A DNA stretch of 42,557 nt, from the NCBI GenBank assembly GCA_903874255.1, contig CAIQRN010000081.1, forward strand, positions 1 through 42,557, written 5' to 3'. The notes beneath the pieces were generated by a model that was not told where the DNA came from, did not search any database, and saw nothing but the letters and a program-made list of their open reading frames with translations. Source of the DNA: an uncultured Actinomycetes bacterium. GTDB taxonomy: Bacteria > Actinomycetota > Actinomycetes > Nanopelagicales > Nanopelagicaceae. Each line of letters begins with the position of its first letter. Position 1 is the first letter of the stretch. This document shows positions 18,220 to 28,315 of this stretch, in pieces. The position numbers were made by a program, and so were the translations under genes.

Positions 18220-18833
18220 ATCTTTAAGACCTGTACTTTCCAATTAGGCCGAGACCTTTTCGCCACCAATTTTTCAAACTCTTCAACCGGGTCACCCTGA
18301 TTTTTTGCCCACTCCGATGTGGGATCTTGCCATTGCCAATCAACTGGCATCGCCCTAACAATCTTTCGAACATTGAGAAAACTGAGCACCAAAACATGGC
18401 CCTCGTAATCACCATCGAGTTCGAGTTGGGAAACTTTGCACCGCTCGCACCACCACGTGAAGCACTTTAGATTTCCGGCTTTCATTTTGTCAGCAAGGAC
18501 ATCAAAAGTTCTCTCAACAATTGATTTTTCAAAGGCCACACCAATTAGCGAGCTTCCAATCAATCGAATTGCATATTCCCCAGAATCGGCTGCAAAAACC
18601 TTTTCAAAGTTCTGGGGCTCAAATGCTTTCGGAAACTTCTCACGTGCAAAAGCTTCGCTAACCTCATCAAGATCTGGCTCGCCAATCATCAAGTAGCCAA
18701 CAATCAGGGCATGTTTATCCCAGACCCATGTAGAGCCATCCCAATACTCCTCAAGTATTTTCTCTGGCTGCACTTCAAATCTATAAATCCTTGAGACGTT
18801 GTCCTGCATATCGATTTTCGCGAAATATCGCAT
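18216..18833 (-). CDS. Hypothetical protein
   Basis: 205-aa ORF with good start context; no recognised domain. Confidence 0.55.
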   Translation of the reverse strand: MRYFAKIDMQDNVSRIYRFEVQPEKILEEYWDGSTWVWDKHALIVGYLMIGEPDLDEVSEAFAREKFPKAFEPQNFEKVFAADSGEYAIRLIGSSLIGVAFEKSIVERTFDVLADKMKAGNLKCFTWWCERCKVSQLELDGDYEGHVLVLSFLNVRKIVRAMPVDWQWQDPTSEWAKNQGDPVEEFEKLVAKRSRPNWKVQVLKI

Positions 18834-18850
18834 TGCATTCTCCTTCTCTC

Positions 18851-19825
18851 TTATTTCGAAAGTTCACAAGCAAACTGCGCCCACACCTCGGGTGTTCTGG
18901 TATCAGGCAAATACCCACCGGCTCCCCCAAGCAATATCGGCGCATCTGGATACAGCTTGCGCATCAAAGTGGCAATGCCGACATATCCTTCAACGCTGTA
19001 TTGCAAGTGACTGAGTGGATCTTCTGCGTGTCCGTCTGCGCCACAAGTGATAAAGAATATGTCTGGCTTGAAAGCATCGAGTTTGTGTACAAACTCAGCG
19101 ACTCCACTTTCAAGACCATCATCACCTTTACCGACTGCTGCCCCACCATCGATTGCTGAAACCAACGGATAGTTGTAGATGTTTTTCTCTGGGTTACTTT
19201 CATTTCCGGTTCCAGGGAATATTCCTTTCTCGTGAATTGAAAAGGTAAGCACCTTTGGATTATCGGCCGTTAAATTCTCGGTGCCATCTCCGTGATGTGC
19301 ATCGATATCTAGAATCGCAACGTTTAATCCGTAATCCTTAGTTGCAATATCGGCAGCGATTGCAAAATCTGCGAAGATGCAAAAGCCTGACGAGTGATCG
19401 AACTGTGCATGATGCTTTGCTCCAGGAAAGTGAATTGCTGTGCGGGCTCCCTTATTTAACAGCGCATCTAGCGCCGTTAGCGTGCCACCAACAAAGATCG
19501 ATGCCAGCTCTGCCATATCACTTCGCACGCCGCGCCACTCATCACTGATGTATTGATTTAAAACTTCATCAACATAACCCGGTGAGTGCACTCGCAATAA
19601 CTCTTCCAACTTTGCCGGCCTTGGTTCTACTTCGGTAAATGAAGCTCCCGAATCTTTCATTAGATCCACAAAGAGCCGCTGCGCATTGATAAAGCGCCGC
19701 CCTTGTGTTGGATGAGTTGGATCAAAGATCCAGTTGGCGTATTGGTCACTGTGGACCAGGACCGTATCTGTGGCTTTGTTTTGTGTCTTTGCGTCGCTCT
19801 CCTTAGTAATTAGCCCATGGATCAT
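18851..19825 (-). CDS. Histone deacetylase-like (acetoin utilisation AcuC-family) amidohydrolase
   Basis: HFPGAKHHAQFDHSSGFCIFADFAIAA, AILDIDAHHGDGTENL, FITCGADGHAEDPLSHL; start uncertain (overlaps upstream VWA stop). Confidence 0.88.
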   Translation of the reverse strand: MIHGLITKESDAKTQNKATDTVLVHSDQYANWIFDPTHPTQGRRFINAQRLFVDLMKDSGASFTEVEPRPAKLEELLRVHSPGYVDEVLNQYISDEWRGVRSDMAELASIFVGGTLTALDALLNKGARTAIHFPGAKHHAQFDHSSGFCIFADFAIAADIATKDYGLNVAILDIDAHHGDGTENLTADNPKVLTFSIHEKGIFPGTGNESNPEKNIYNYPLVSAIDGGAAVGKGDDGLESGVAEFVHKLDAFKPDIFFITCGADGHAEDPLSHLQYSVEGYVGIATLMRKLYPDAPILLGGAGGYLPDTRTPEVWAQFACELSK

Positions 19826-21152
19826 TTGGATCCTTGGGTGCGTTTGGATCAATAATGTTTCGATCATTTTTCCCACGACTAGATCGTGAGAATGATTCAG
19901 TCATTCGCTTTGTTGAATAAAGGATTTCATTTTCTTCCGCAGTCTTTGCCAATTGATCCATTACAACAGCTTCAGCATTAATCTTTTCTCTAGATTCAAC
20001 GCCGCGCTCATCATCGCCGGTAATAGATTCAGCCACAAAGCGCAGATTTCTAGCAGCTTCTTTCAAACGCTTTGCCGCATCTGCAACCTTGCCATCGAGC
20101 AGTTCCTCAGTTGCCATTGCCTTGGCGCTTTGGGCAGTAATAATCAAACGCTCTGCCCGCACCACAGAATCTGCAACCCGACCTGCAGCAACATCCCCCG
20201 GCACAACATTGACGTTGACTGGAATAGAAACTGTGATCTCTTGTCGATCCGCCAAGTTCAAATACTCGATTGTTAAATCAGCAATCGTGCACAGCCCAAG
20301 TGCCGCAATTTCTGGCACCGAAATATCGATTACAAAGCGCCGGTTTTCTCCGCTAAATAGATCACCTAACTGCAACACATATGTCGCGCCATCCATCCAA
20401 TATGGCAAGCGCTGCAAGATTTCAATCGATGGCGCACCAGCAACAGCTTCCGTTGGCGTAAAGCGAAGCACAGCATTAACAATTGCCTTATCCAGCAAGT
20501 CATCAACTTCGGCAGCAATTGCCCCTATCGCTTCATCGATTGAGCCAGCAAAGCGATGTGCTCCCCCGCCGCCCTGTGCCAGAGCTTCCAAAATACTTTC
20601 GTCATAGCCAGTACCCAAACCAATGCTGGATGTTGTCACTTTGCCCATTGCAGATTTACTTGCAACATCTGAGAAGAACTTAGGATCTCTCTCGCCCGCA
20701 TTTGCATGACCATCAGAGATCAACAACAGCGTCGACCCACCACTTGCCCCAACTCGATTTAATTCGCGCAGCCCCAATAAATAACCCGCACTGATATCTG
20801 TTGACCCACCCGTTTCCAACCCAGTAATCACCATACGCAGCAATTGCATATCGTGATCTGCCATTGTGCGAGTAGGCGCGGCCACATATGCGTTGTCATC
20901 AAATATGACCAGACCAAATAGATCTTGCGGAGCCAAACGTTCAATTAACTTAAGCAAAGAGCCCTTAGCCGCTTCAAGTGGAGCCCCTTCCATCGAGCCC
21001 GAGCGATCCAACACAATCTGCACCGCTTGCCCAGGCCGATTAGCTGCCAATGGATTAGCCGGAGCCGTGAGATCCAACATCAACGTGAGTTTGTCACTTG
21101 ATTCCAACGCCACCATATCTACATCTAAAACCGCTTTAACATCCATGCGCAT
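19803..21152 (-). CDS. VWA domain-containing protein
   Basis: MIDAS motif VLDRSGSMEG; TGGSTDISAGYLLGL. Confidence 0.9.
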   Translation of the reverse strand: MRMDVKAVLDVDMVALESSDKLTLMLDLTAPANPLAANRPGQAVQIVLDRSGSMEGAPLEAAKGSLLKLIERLAPQDLFGLVIFDDNAYVAAPTRTMADHDMQLLRMVITGLETGGSTDISAGYLLGLRELNRVGASGGSTLLLISDGHANAGERDPKFFSDVASKSAMGKVTTSSIGLGTGYDESILEALAQGGGGAHRFAGSIDEAIGAIAAEVDDLLDKAIVNAVLRFTPTEAVAGAPSIEILQRLPYWMDGATYVLQLGDLFSGENRRFVIDISVPEIAALGLCTIADLTIEYLNLADRQEITVSIPVNVNVVPGDVAAGRVADSVVRAERLIITAQSAKAMATEELLDGKVADAAKRLKEAARNLRFVAESITGDDERGVESREKINAEAVVMDQLAKTAEENEILYSTKRMTESFSRSSRGKNDRNIIDPNAPKDPNDPWANY

Positions 21153-21291
21153 CTCCTCTATCTCTGCCTACTTAAGCAGGATATAGAAGGGGACTGACAA
21201 ATTATGAAAATAACCTACCCATCCCAGACAAGTAACCTTTAGTAAAGAGGCCCAAAGTTGAGTGAAAAAGACGCTCAAAGCGGGAAAAAAA

Positions 21292-22857
21292 CTAAAGTTC
21301 CTTTACGATTTGAACTAACTCACTATTTTCATGAGTAAGTATGAGGATTTCACTAAACTTCGGGATAACTGCCGCATTCAATTTTCTAATTAACTCTCCA
21401 TCATGTTTAACATTTTCGTGACGCGCTCCAGCATTTAACTTAAAGACTTTGTTTGAAATTTCAGATTTTTCCAGATCTCGAATGATTTCTTGGTCAATAT
21501 CGAACTCCGGTACTGGCAAGCTTTTCAATGTTTCGAGAGACAGAGTCATACCACCGTCTCTGACTCGCCACCACCAATACATAAGTGAACTATTCAATAA
21601 CAGGTAGGCACGATTCAGATCTTCTGCCGAATTGAAATGCAACATTTTGATCGAAGCACGTGAAACAGGTTTTTTTAGGGCGGAAATAAAATAGCGTGGC
21701 GATGCGGGTATGTAAAGAACATATTTAGAAGGACGATGTGACAGCAATGAGTCCAAACTCGGCCTATTCTGTAATTCATCATATAAATCTATGAAAACAG
21801 AACTCACCTTTGGAAAATATTCAGGCGTAAACGTGGGACTACTTAAAAATTTGTCAATATTTGCAAACATATGCGCCCTTTCACTGGTACGCCACCTTAG
21901 CAAGGATGTAATTCGATGCCCGCTCGAACCATAACCTGCAACGATAATTGCAGCCCTTATGCTGTTAGCGGAATTAGAATTGGTGCTACCGAATTTAATG
22001 CCATAAAAAATATTTCCAGGTATATTATCAAACGTATAAATCTTCAATGTCTCATAATTAGAGATAAGGAGTTTTCTCAATTCCCGAAATTTGCTTGCAT
22101 TAGTAAAGGACTGTGGGGTAATACTTATAAATCCCTTGCTGGTTTTAATTATATTTTCCAGAAAATAGGCATATAAATCGCGGGATTTTGAGGTTTCAAA
22201 CCGAGTATCTTCGCCTTTCATGCTCAAATATGGCGGGTTAACAATTACATAATCATGCAGAGGAATATTCTCAAGACTTGAATCATTAAAAATAGTTCCC
22301 ATCCCAGAGTCACTAGCAGACAAGAAGTCAAAAAGAATAAAACACTTCTCAATTTCATAAAACAAAAATTGATGTTTATCCTGAAAAGAGATTGTGAAAT
22401 ATACTCTTGCAATTGTTAATGCCAATGAATCTTTGTCGGAGAGAATCATTGAGTTGATCAGAAACTCTTCTTTATTTAATTGAGCATTCACAAGATGCCA
22501 GGATAGGTTTCCTATCCCCGAGCATGGATCGAGCCACTTTCCAATAGGGAACTTCTTGGACTGTTCAACCATAAGCAAGGCAACATCGTCCGGTGTAAAA
22601 AACTGACCATTATCTTTACGAGATGTCACATCAACAAGGGCAACACAATATTCGTATAAAACACCTATTTCGCCTATAGAAAGGCCGTTAAGCAAATCTT
22701 CGATTAATATTTCCGAATCATGGAATAATTTATCCTCTAATATATAGTGAAATTTTGATTCATTGGCATTTATGTGCGTGGCTAGCAGATTCATCCAAGC
22801 CGTTTTAATGCCAAATTTATTAATAAGTTCTTCAAATTTGGACGTATCAAAATTCAT
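21292..22857 (-). CDS. N-6 adenine DNA methyltransferase (restriction-modification)
   Basis: Motif I LDPCSGIGNLSWHLV and motif IV VIVNPPYLSMKG; may start at TTG 22869. Confidence 0.9.
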   Translation of the reverse strand: MNFDTSKFEELINKFGIKTAWMNLLATHINANESKFHYILEDKLFHDSEILIEDLLNGLSIGEIGVLYEYCVALVDVTSRKDNGQFFTPDDVALLMVEQSKKFPIGKWLDPCSGIGNLSWHLVNAQLNKEEFLINSMILSDKDSLALTIARVYFTISFQDKHQFLFYEIEKCFILFDFLSASDSGMGTIFNDSSLENIPLHDYVIVNPPYLSMKGEDTRFETSKSRDLYAYFLENIIKTSKGFISITPQSFTNASKFRELRKLLISNYETLKIYTFDNIPGNIFYGIKFGSTNSNSANSIRAAIIVAGYGSSGHRITSLLRWRTSERAHMFANIDKFLSSPTFTPEYFPKVSSVFIDLYDELQNRPSLDSLLSHRPSKYVLYIPASPRYFISALKKPVSRASIKMLHFNSAEDLNRAYLLLNSSLMYWWWRVRDGGMTLSLETLKSLPVPEFDIDQEIIRDLEKSEISNKVFKLNAGARHENVKHDGELIRKLNAAVIPKFSEILILTHENSELVQIVKEL

Positions 22858-22869
22858 TTGTACAGACAA

Positions 22870-24009
22870 CTAAAATTCCGATCTATAATATGCATGCACC
22901 TCTTGAACTTTTAGATCTCTAAAAAACATATGTGCAGATATCGTAGGCCTCAATTGTTTCACCTTCTTTAATTCAAAAACCGCTCTTGAACCTATAAATC
23001 TCACATCTGAAGTACGCACAAAGAAGAGTGGATTAATTTTATACCGACTTATCTCGTTGTTCCCACCACGTTTTTTTGAACTAGTTAACTTTTGGCTTGG
23101 CAGCTCAACTTCACCGTCAACAATTTTTCCCCCCATGGAAGTGAGGAATTCAATCAATTTTCCCGGAGTCCAAACCGCGTAGGCATTTCTTCCAGCAGGT
23201 CTAATTTCCCCTTTCAAGTTGGCCCAATTCCCCGCTTCATTTGCAGGAATCATGGTGAGAAACCCATGGATATCCTCAACACAAATCACATCAGCATATT
23301 TCTTAGTAGCATAATTTTCAGACACGGCAATTTGTACACCTTGCTCACTAAAATCATTTACATTACTCCCCATCACGTCCCAAAAATTAAGATTCTTTTC
23401 TAGTTGCTCATTTAACATCGTTTCAAAATGAGAGTAAGTATTGAGAAAAGAGTCTGTCTTTACTAAGAAACCATTTTCTTGATAGGCAGGTAAATCTGGC
23501 TCAGAGGTTTTGGATCCGGGTTCTTTATATTCGACGGTAAAAATTTCGTCCCCATTGATGGTTAATAAGGCACTGTCTATTCCCGCAAAACCACCAGCCT
23601 GCACTAGAAATCGATTGCCATCTAAAGATTTATATACATATCTTGGATTCAAGTGATGAGTTGAAAGCAGATCGATAATTGATTCACTCAGGCAATCTGG
23701 AGTATCACTGAAAATATAGAATTGTCTTAATTGCAACATATTTGCAAAAGTTTGTGCATAAACACACTCGCTAAATACAGCTGATTGAACAAGGTTGTTA
23801 TTGATTATTGCCTTGTTAAGCTCGGCAAGCAAGGCCGGACACCGAGTGTCAAGATCCTTATTCGGAATAGTTCTTTGATTCTTAAAATCATTCCAGATAT
23901 TGTCTCGCTCATTTTTATTGAATATGACTTTGGTGTAAGCCATTGAATAGAACTCACGAAGTAAAGAAATTTGTGATTCCACGAGAATAGATAGTTTACT
24001 ATTTTTCAT
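22870..24009 (-). CDS. Putative restriction endonuclease partner of the methylase (PD-(D/E)XK-like)
   Basis: GIDSALLTINGDEIFTVEYKEPG fits a D-x(n)-ExK core; abuts the methylase gene directly. Confidence 0.6.
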   Translation of the reverse strand: MKNSKLSILVESQISLLREFYSMAYTKVIFNKNERDNIWNDFKNQRTIPNKDLDTRCPALLAELNKAIINNNLVQSAVFSECVYAQTFANMLQLRQFYIFSDTPDCLSESIIDLLSTHHLNPRYVYKSLDGNRFLVQAGGFAGIDSALLTINGDEIFTVEYKEPGSKTSEPDLPAYQENGFLVKTDSFLNTYSHFETMLNEQLEKNLNFWDVMGSNVNDFSEQGVQIAVSENYATKKYADVICVEDIHGFLTMIPANEAGNWANLKGEIRPAGRNAYAVWTPGKLIEFLTSMGGKIVDGEVELPSQKLTSSKKRGGNNEISRYKINPLFFVRTSDVRFIGSRAVFELKKVKQLRPTISAHMFFRDLKVQEVHAYYRSEF

Positions 24010-24077
24010 CAAAACTGTGACTATTCAATAAATAAAAAATTTCATTTTCTTCAGATGATTCAAAACTGTGAGGAAAT

Positions 24078-24096
24078 CTAGTAATCAGATTACTAG
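24078..24096. promoter_or_regulatory. Palindromic operator-like site upstream of the R-M operon
   Basis: CTAGTAATC-A-GATTACTAG, perfect 9-bp arms, about 70 bp upstream of the R-gene start. Confidence 0.5.
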
Positions 24097-24426
24097 TGAC
24101 TCGCCTTATCTCCCCATGAATCATGAATACATCATATCCGACCATGGCGACAATTCCTGAAAGTCTTTTATAATTCTACTCAATTGCTATAAATGGATAA
24201 ACTTTGGAAATATCTAGTCAAACCAAACTCAATTCTCGCCACGAAATCGAATTCACGTTCCAGGATTGAAGCTCTTTCATAATCGTGTAAGGGTTTGGAA
24301 CTTCTCGTTTTTAGGCCATTTGAAGGTTTCAATATCACTTGATCTGGAACAATCCTCTCAAATCCAGGAATCCGCTGATCTTTCAAAGGTGATCATTGTA
24401 GACAGAAGAGAGTTGCATTAAAATAT

Positions 24427-25332
24427 TTAGTTTTCAGAAAAGTAATTCTCATCAATCTCCATTAATTTATAAGTTCTCCGCACAATTACCCCAATTTCAT
24501 ACTTGAGCATCAATCGCCCCAATTCCGGACCATCAATGAGAATAATTTTTGGAGAAAGGTGCTTACCTGCAAATTCTAATGCTCCCGAAGTAAACGTCGA
24601 GGTAGTAATAAAAACTCCGCCCGTTGCGCCTTGCAGAGCGCCGATGAAGGACTGAATGGTTTCACGACTTATATTGCTTCCAGTTTTGTAACGCTTTGCC
24701 TGAACATAAATTCTTTGAATACCTAAAGCATCTTGATTAATAATCCCATCAATCCCCTCATCACCTGGGCCACCAGTGTGATGTAGCGAATCGCTATCAA
24801 CTCCATAGCCCATTGCTCCAAGAAGTTCTAGTACAGATTTTTCTAAAAACTCTGGAGGCATATCTTGAACTTGCTTGACTATCTCAACTGCGAGAGCATC
24901 TTCAATTTCAGAAAGGGAAGATTCAATTGATTCTTGTGGAGCCTCGCCAGAAGATGTTGAATCCGTAGATGACTTCAGCTTACTTGAGGCGCCACTTCTT
25001 TCTATCCAGCGCTTATAACCCTCTGTTTCTTTGAGTTCAGTTTCAGAAAACCCATTTGGGTATTTTCTGAGCAAGTCTTTTCCAAGTAGAGTAATTTCAT
25101 AGATGCCTCTTGTGGGTCTTCCCAAAGCTTCTGCTTGGAACAAAAACTGCACGGCCCAATAAATTCTGGAATCGGCAATATTCGTACCCCTATCTGTGAC
25201 CAGCAACCGCTCTTCAGGTGTTACACCAGTCAGATCTTGAATCTTCGCTCGTAAGTCTGCACCAGAGGTTGCTCCATGATCGCTTACATAATTAAGGACG
25301 TGGTGAAAATACTCGTGGAACTTAAGAATCAT
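24427..25332 (-). CDS. Mrr-family (type IV-like) restriction endonuclease
   Basis: N-terminal wHTH; C-terminal LLGAMGYGV...GGPGDEGIDGIINQDALGIQRIYVQAKRY...GGVFITTSTFTSGALEFA. Confidence 0.9.
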   Translation of the reverse strand: MILKFHEYFHHVLNYVSDHGATSGADLRAKIQDLTGVTPEERLLVTDRGTNIADSRIYWAVQFLFQAEALGRPTRGIYEITLLGKDLLRKYPNGFSETELKETEGYKRWIERSGASSKLKSSTDSTSSGEAPQESIESSLSEIEDALAVEIVKQVQDMPPEFLEKSVLELLGAMGYGVDSDSLHHTGGPGDEGIDGIINQDALGIQRIYVQAKRYKTGSNISRETIQSFIGALQGATGGVFITTSTFTSGALEFAGKHLSPKIILIDGPELGRLMLKYEIGVIVRRTYKLMEIDENYFSEN

Positions 25333-25570
25333 GGAGCAAATCTAGCCCATACTCAATCAATTCGTACACGATGCAGTTCGAAATTTTGATAGCCAAAATT
25401 CCTTCCTAATACTTGCGCTTCTTCACATTTTCGATTCGCTAGCACAGGCTCTTGAAGCAAAATTATCCAAACTCTAGGAAGCTGAATGTACTAATCTATG
25501 TTGAACATAGAAGAGAATCTTCTTACCTAAAATTGAATCATGAGATGAAGGCATTACTCAGCTTTCAACA

Positions 25571-27409
25571 CTAAAAACTAGTGAGATCATGCTTCAACAA
25601 AGTAAAGTAAAATTCTGCTCGAGCCTCAACAGATGATTCATCCCATGAATCAAGGCTCCAATCAAAGTTTTTAATCCCTGCATCATCAAAGAGTTTTATC
25701 AATTTATTTTTATCCGTATCGGCAAGACCATCCAGTCCAGCCGCTGATTTAGTTAAATATATTGGATGTTGAAGGTAAGGAACCTTTTTCTTCCCTGGTT
25801 CCGCGTCTTGCAGCGCTCTATTATCCTGCGGATATAAGAGAACTAAATTTCCAATAGTTTGATACTCCGGCTTCTTACCGGCCTTCTTGGTAGGTAGAAC
25901 ATGATCTATGTCCCAACCGAATTTCTCATTCTTCCCTTTTCGAGTCTTAAAATACTCTCCAACTGAATCCTGGCATTTTGTTAGATGATCATCAAGCATC
26001 CAACTTAAATGACTCAAGACTGCTCGAATTTTTACCCTGTCGGAGGGTACGTCATAACTCCAACCAAGCATCTCTGCCTTGAGCTTTTCAAAATCAGCTC
26101 CAGTCAAAAGCGCTTTAGACGAATACGCCTTATCAACTTGTTCAATTGTCGCTTCCGAGCCAAGCGCATAAAGTTCAGAAGCCCAGGCAGGCACTATTGA
26201 TTCGAACTTTTGAGTTCTCTCCTGCGCTAATACGTAGTAGGTGGTTCTATTGTGAATTTGCTTTATAACCCTCTTGAAAACTTTTTCATTAGAATAATTT
26301 CTAACTGCCAGTAAGAGCGGGTAGTGCTGAACCGATTTCAAATGTTTAGCCATGAAAAGCTGTGGCAAGTAACCATGTATATCGTGGTGCAAATTTGAAT
26401 ACTGCCTTAAGTGTTCAGCGTCGCTCTCGATGTCTAAAGCAAAATCTGTTGCCTTATTCGCGGTATCTCCTAAATACTTTGTCCAAAAATCTGTTAGTCC
26501 ATCGTAAGTAATTTTCTTGCCGCCTGATTGCGTCCAAGCCAAAGCTCTCAGTAAGTATTTTGGATCATGCAAGCGGCGAATATCGCATCTATTCAATATC
26601 ACCGACATCCCTTGCCAAGATTGTGAAATCAAGGCAAAATCTTCATCGTCCACCTTCTGAAAGATTCTATTCTTAATCAAATCGGCACTTGTCAAACTCA
26701 ATCCACGGTCATTGATATGATCAAATACAGAGATTGCTTCAGTTTGTGTGTCCAAAGTTAATTCGACAAATTTTACGCTATTTATGATTTTCTCAATTGC
26801 ATCAACGAATTTATCTTTGTCAATCCAGCCTTCATTTTCAAATTGAGCATTGTAAATATACTTAGTGACTGAAACAAGATTCTTCTGTGTTTCAGTTTGC
26901 GTGTCGGCTTTATGGAAAAAATCCTCCGCTACTCCTTCGTTGGCGTTGGACCAATGCCAAATTTCTTCGAGAATTCTATTTGCATTCGCTTGATTCATTG
27001 AGACGCGCGGCTCATAGTCCTCAATTGATCGAGACAGGCATGTTCTGACCTCTGTCGCAAGGCGATTGTGCTTATCACTGTTGGCTTTGATAATTCCATG
27101 CGTTTTCATAAATTTTCGGGCACACATCAAGAATAATAGGAACGTCATTGTTCTTTGTTGTCCATCAATTATGTACCTTTGCTTTTCATTCCCAGGTACC
27201 TTGCAGAGAATAATCGACCCAATCAAATACTCATCGCTACCCGAAAGCACAAATTCTCGTAAGTCTGTTAATAACTCGCCTACCTGACCGCTGTCATTTG
27301 CTTCCCAGGCATATTCACGTTGCCACTGTGGAACCGAAAGCTCAAATTCACCGGATAGATAATCTCTTAAGTTCTTTACTGGAACCTTTGAGTCAGTTGT
27401 TTGAAGCAT
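25571..27409 (-). CDS. DUF262/DUF1524 (GmrSD-like, ParB-like + HNH) protein
   Basis: N-term FELSVPQWQREYAWE...RYIIDGQQRTMTFLLFL (DUF262); C-term FGWDIDHVLPTKKAGKK...TIGNLVLLYPQDNRALQD (DUF1524 HNH). Confidence 0.93.
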   Translation of the reverse strand: MLQTTDSKVPVKNLRDYLSGEFELSVPQWQREYAWEANDSGQVGELLTDLREFVLSGSDEYLIGSIILCKVPGNEKQRYIIDGQQRTMTFLLFLMCARKFMKTHGIIKANSDKHNRLATEVRTCLSRSIEDYEPRVSMNQANANRILEEIWHWSNANEGVAEDFFHKADTQTETQKNLVSVTKYIYNAQFENEGWIDKDKFVDAIEKIINSVKFVELTLDTQTEAISVFDHINDRGLSLTSADLIKNRIFQKVDDEDFALISQSWQGMSVILNRCDIRRLHDPKYLLRALAWTQSGGKKITYDGLTDFWTKYLGDTANKATDFALDIESDAEHLRQYSNLHHDIHGYLPQLFMAKHLKSVQHYPLLLAVRNYSNEKVFKRVIKQIHNRTTYYVLAQERTQKFESIVPAWASELYALGSEATIEQVDKAYSSKALLTGADFEKLKAEMLGWSYDVPSDRVKIRAVLSHLSWMLDDHLTKCQDSVGEYFKTRKGKNEKFGWDIDHVLPTKKAGKKPEYQTIGNLVLLYPQDNRALQDAEPGKKKVPYLQHPIYLTKSAAGLDGLADTDKNKLIKLFDDAGIKNFDWSLDSWDESSVEARAEFYFTLLKHDLTSF

Positions 27410-27448
27410 GTTCTTACCTTTCGACTAGCGATAGTTGTAAATGATCTC

Positions 27449-28315
27449 TTACTTCAAGTGATTTGGGAACCACTCCATCGGGTTAATTTGCGTCAGAAAA
27501 CCCCAATGATCTTCAAAGAATGAGCAAAGCTGACCTTCTTGAGTCATTCGAAGGCGTGAACCTACTTTCAGACCAACAACTAAAATCTGCAAATTTTTCT
27601 GATAATTAGAATTGAAATCCGAAAGCTTGACTCCGGTATTTCGATCAGAAATGTCGCCATTGGCTTCGACAACGTACGAATGGGATAAGAATCTCGATGA
27701 AACGGGGGCCCCAATTTTCAACTCAGATTCATTTTCAGTATTCATATTTTCACCTTGCTCTTCAACTGCGGGATGGCCTACTTCCGAACTCGATAAATCT
27801 GCAGCAGCTTCATCTTGAGATTCATCAACGCTTTCAAATTGGGAAAGTTCATTTAACCAACTTGTATAGTCAATTTCTATAGAACAAGCGGCAAGCAACT
27901 TTGAAGATGTCGCTGCTAAATCCTTCAATTCGGAGAGGTTTTCTGCCAATTGTCGATGTACCCAGGCATTTCTCTCACCCAAAAGATCATCTAAACCGTT
28001 ATAAAAGAATAAATGTTTTTCGCGCGATATTCGTGAATTCAATGGGAAACGAAACTGAGAGGACCCGTTTCTAGCAAGTTCCTTCAATATCGCTTGAGGG
28101 TCTCTAAAATTGAATTCCTTGGGTAGGGTATTTTCATCCTGAAGTTTCTTTTTCCAACCTTCTCCATAAAGACTTGCAAGACTGCTATCAATCTCTGCAA
28201 ATAGGGAATCGCAAAAATGCAGAATTATCACCAAGGCTGCAGAAAAAATTCCGTATGGTTTGTTCAGTGCGATTCGCGGCAAGTTCAATTCTGTCAATTT
28301 ATGCACTCCGGACAT
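27449..28315 (-). CDS. HEPN-domain protein (Swt1-like HEPN candidate) with extra C-terminal domain
   Basis: YNGLDDLLGERNAWVHRQLAENL contains an RX4H motif in a helical context; overlaps the helicase 3' end by 22 bp. Confidence 0.6.
   Translation of the reverse strand: MSGVHKLTELNLPRIALNKPYGIFSAALVIILHFCDSLFAEIDSSLASLYGEGWKKKLQDENTLPKEFNFRDPQAILKELARNGSSQFRFPLNSRISREKHLFFYNGLDDLLGERNAWVHRQLAENLSELKDLAATSSKLLAACSIEIDYTSWLNELSQFESVDESQDEAAADLSSSEVGHPAVEEQGENMNTENESELKIGAPVSSRFLSHSYVVEANGDISDRNTGVKLSDFNSNYQKNLQILVVGLKVGSRLRMTQEGQLCSFFEDHWGFLTQINPMEWFPNHLK

Noticed and set aside
20089-20607. 172-aa + strand Ser/Ala-rich ORF
   Set aside because: Antisense to the VWA gene; typical spurious complement frame.
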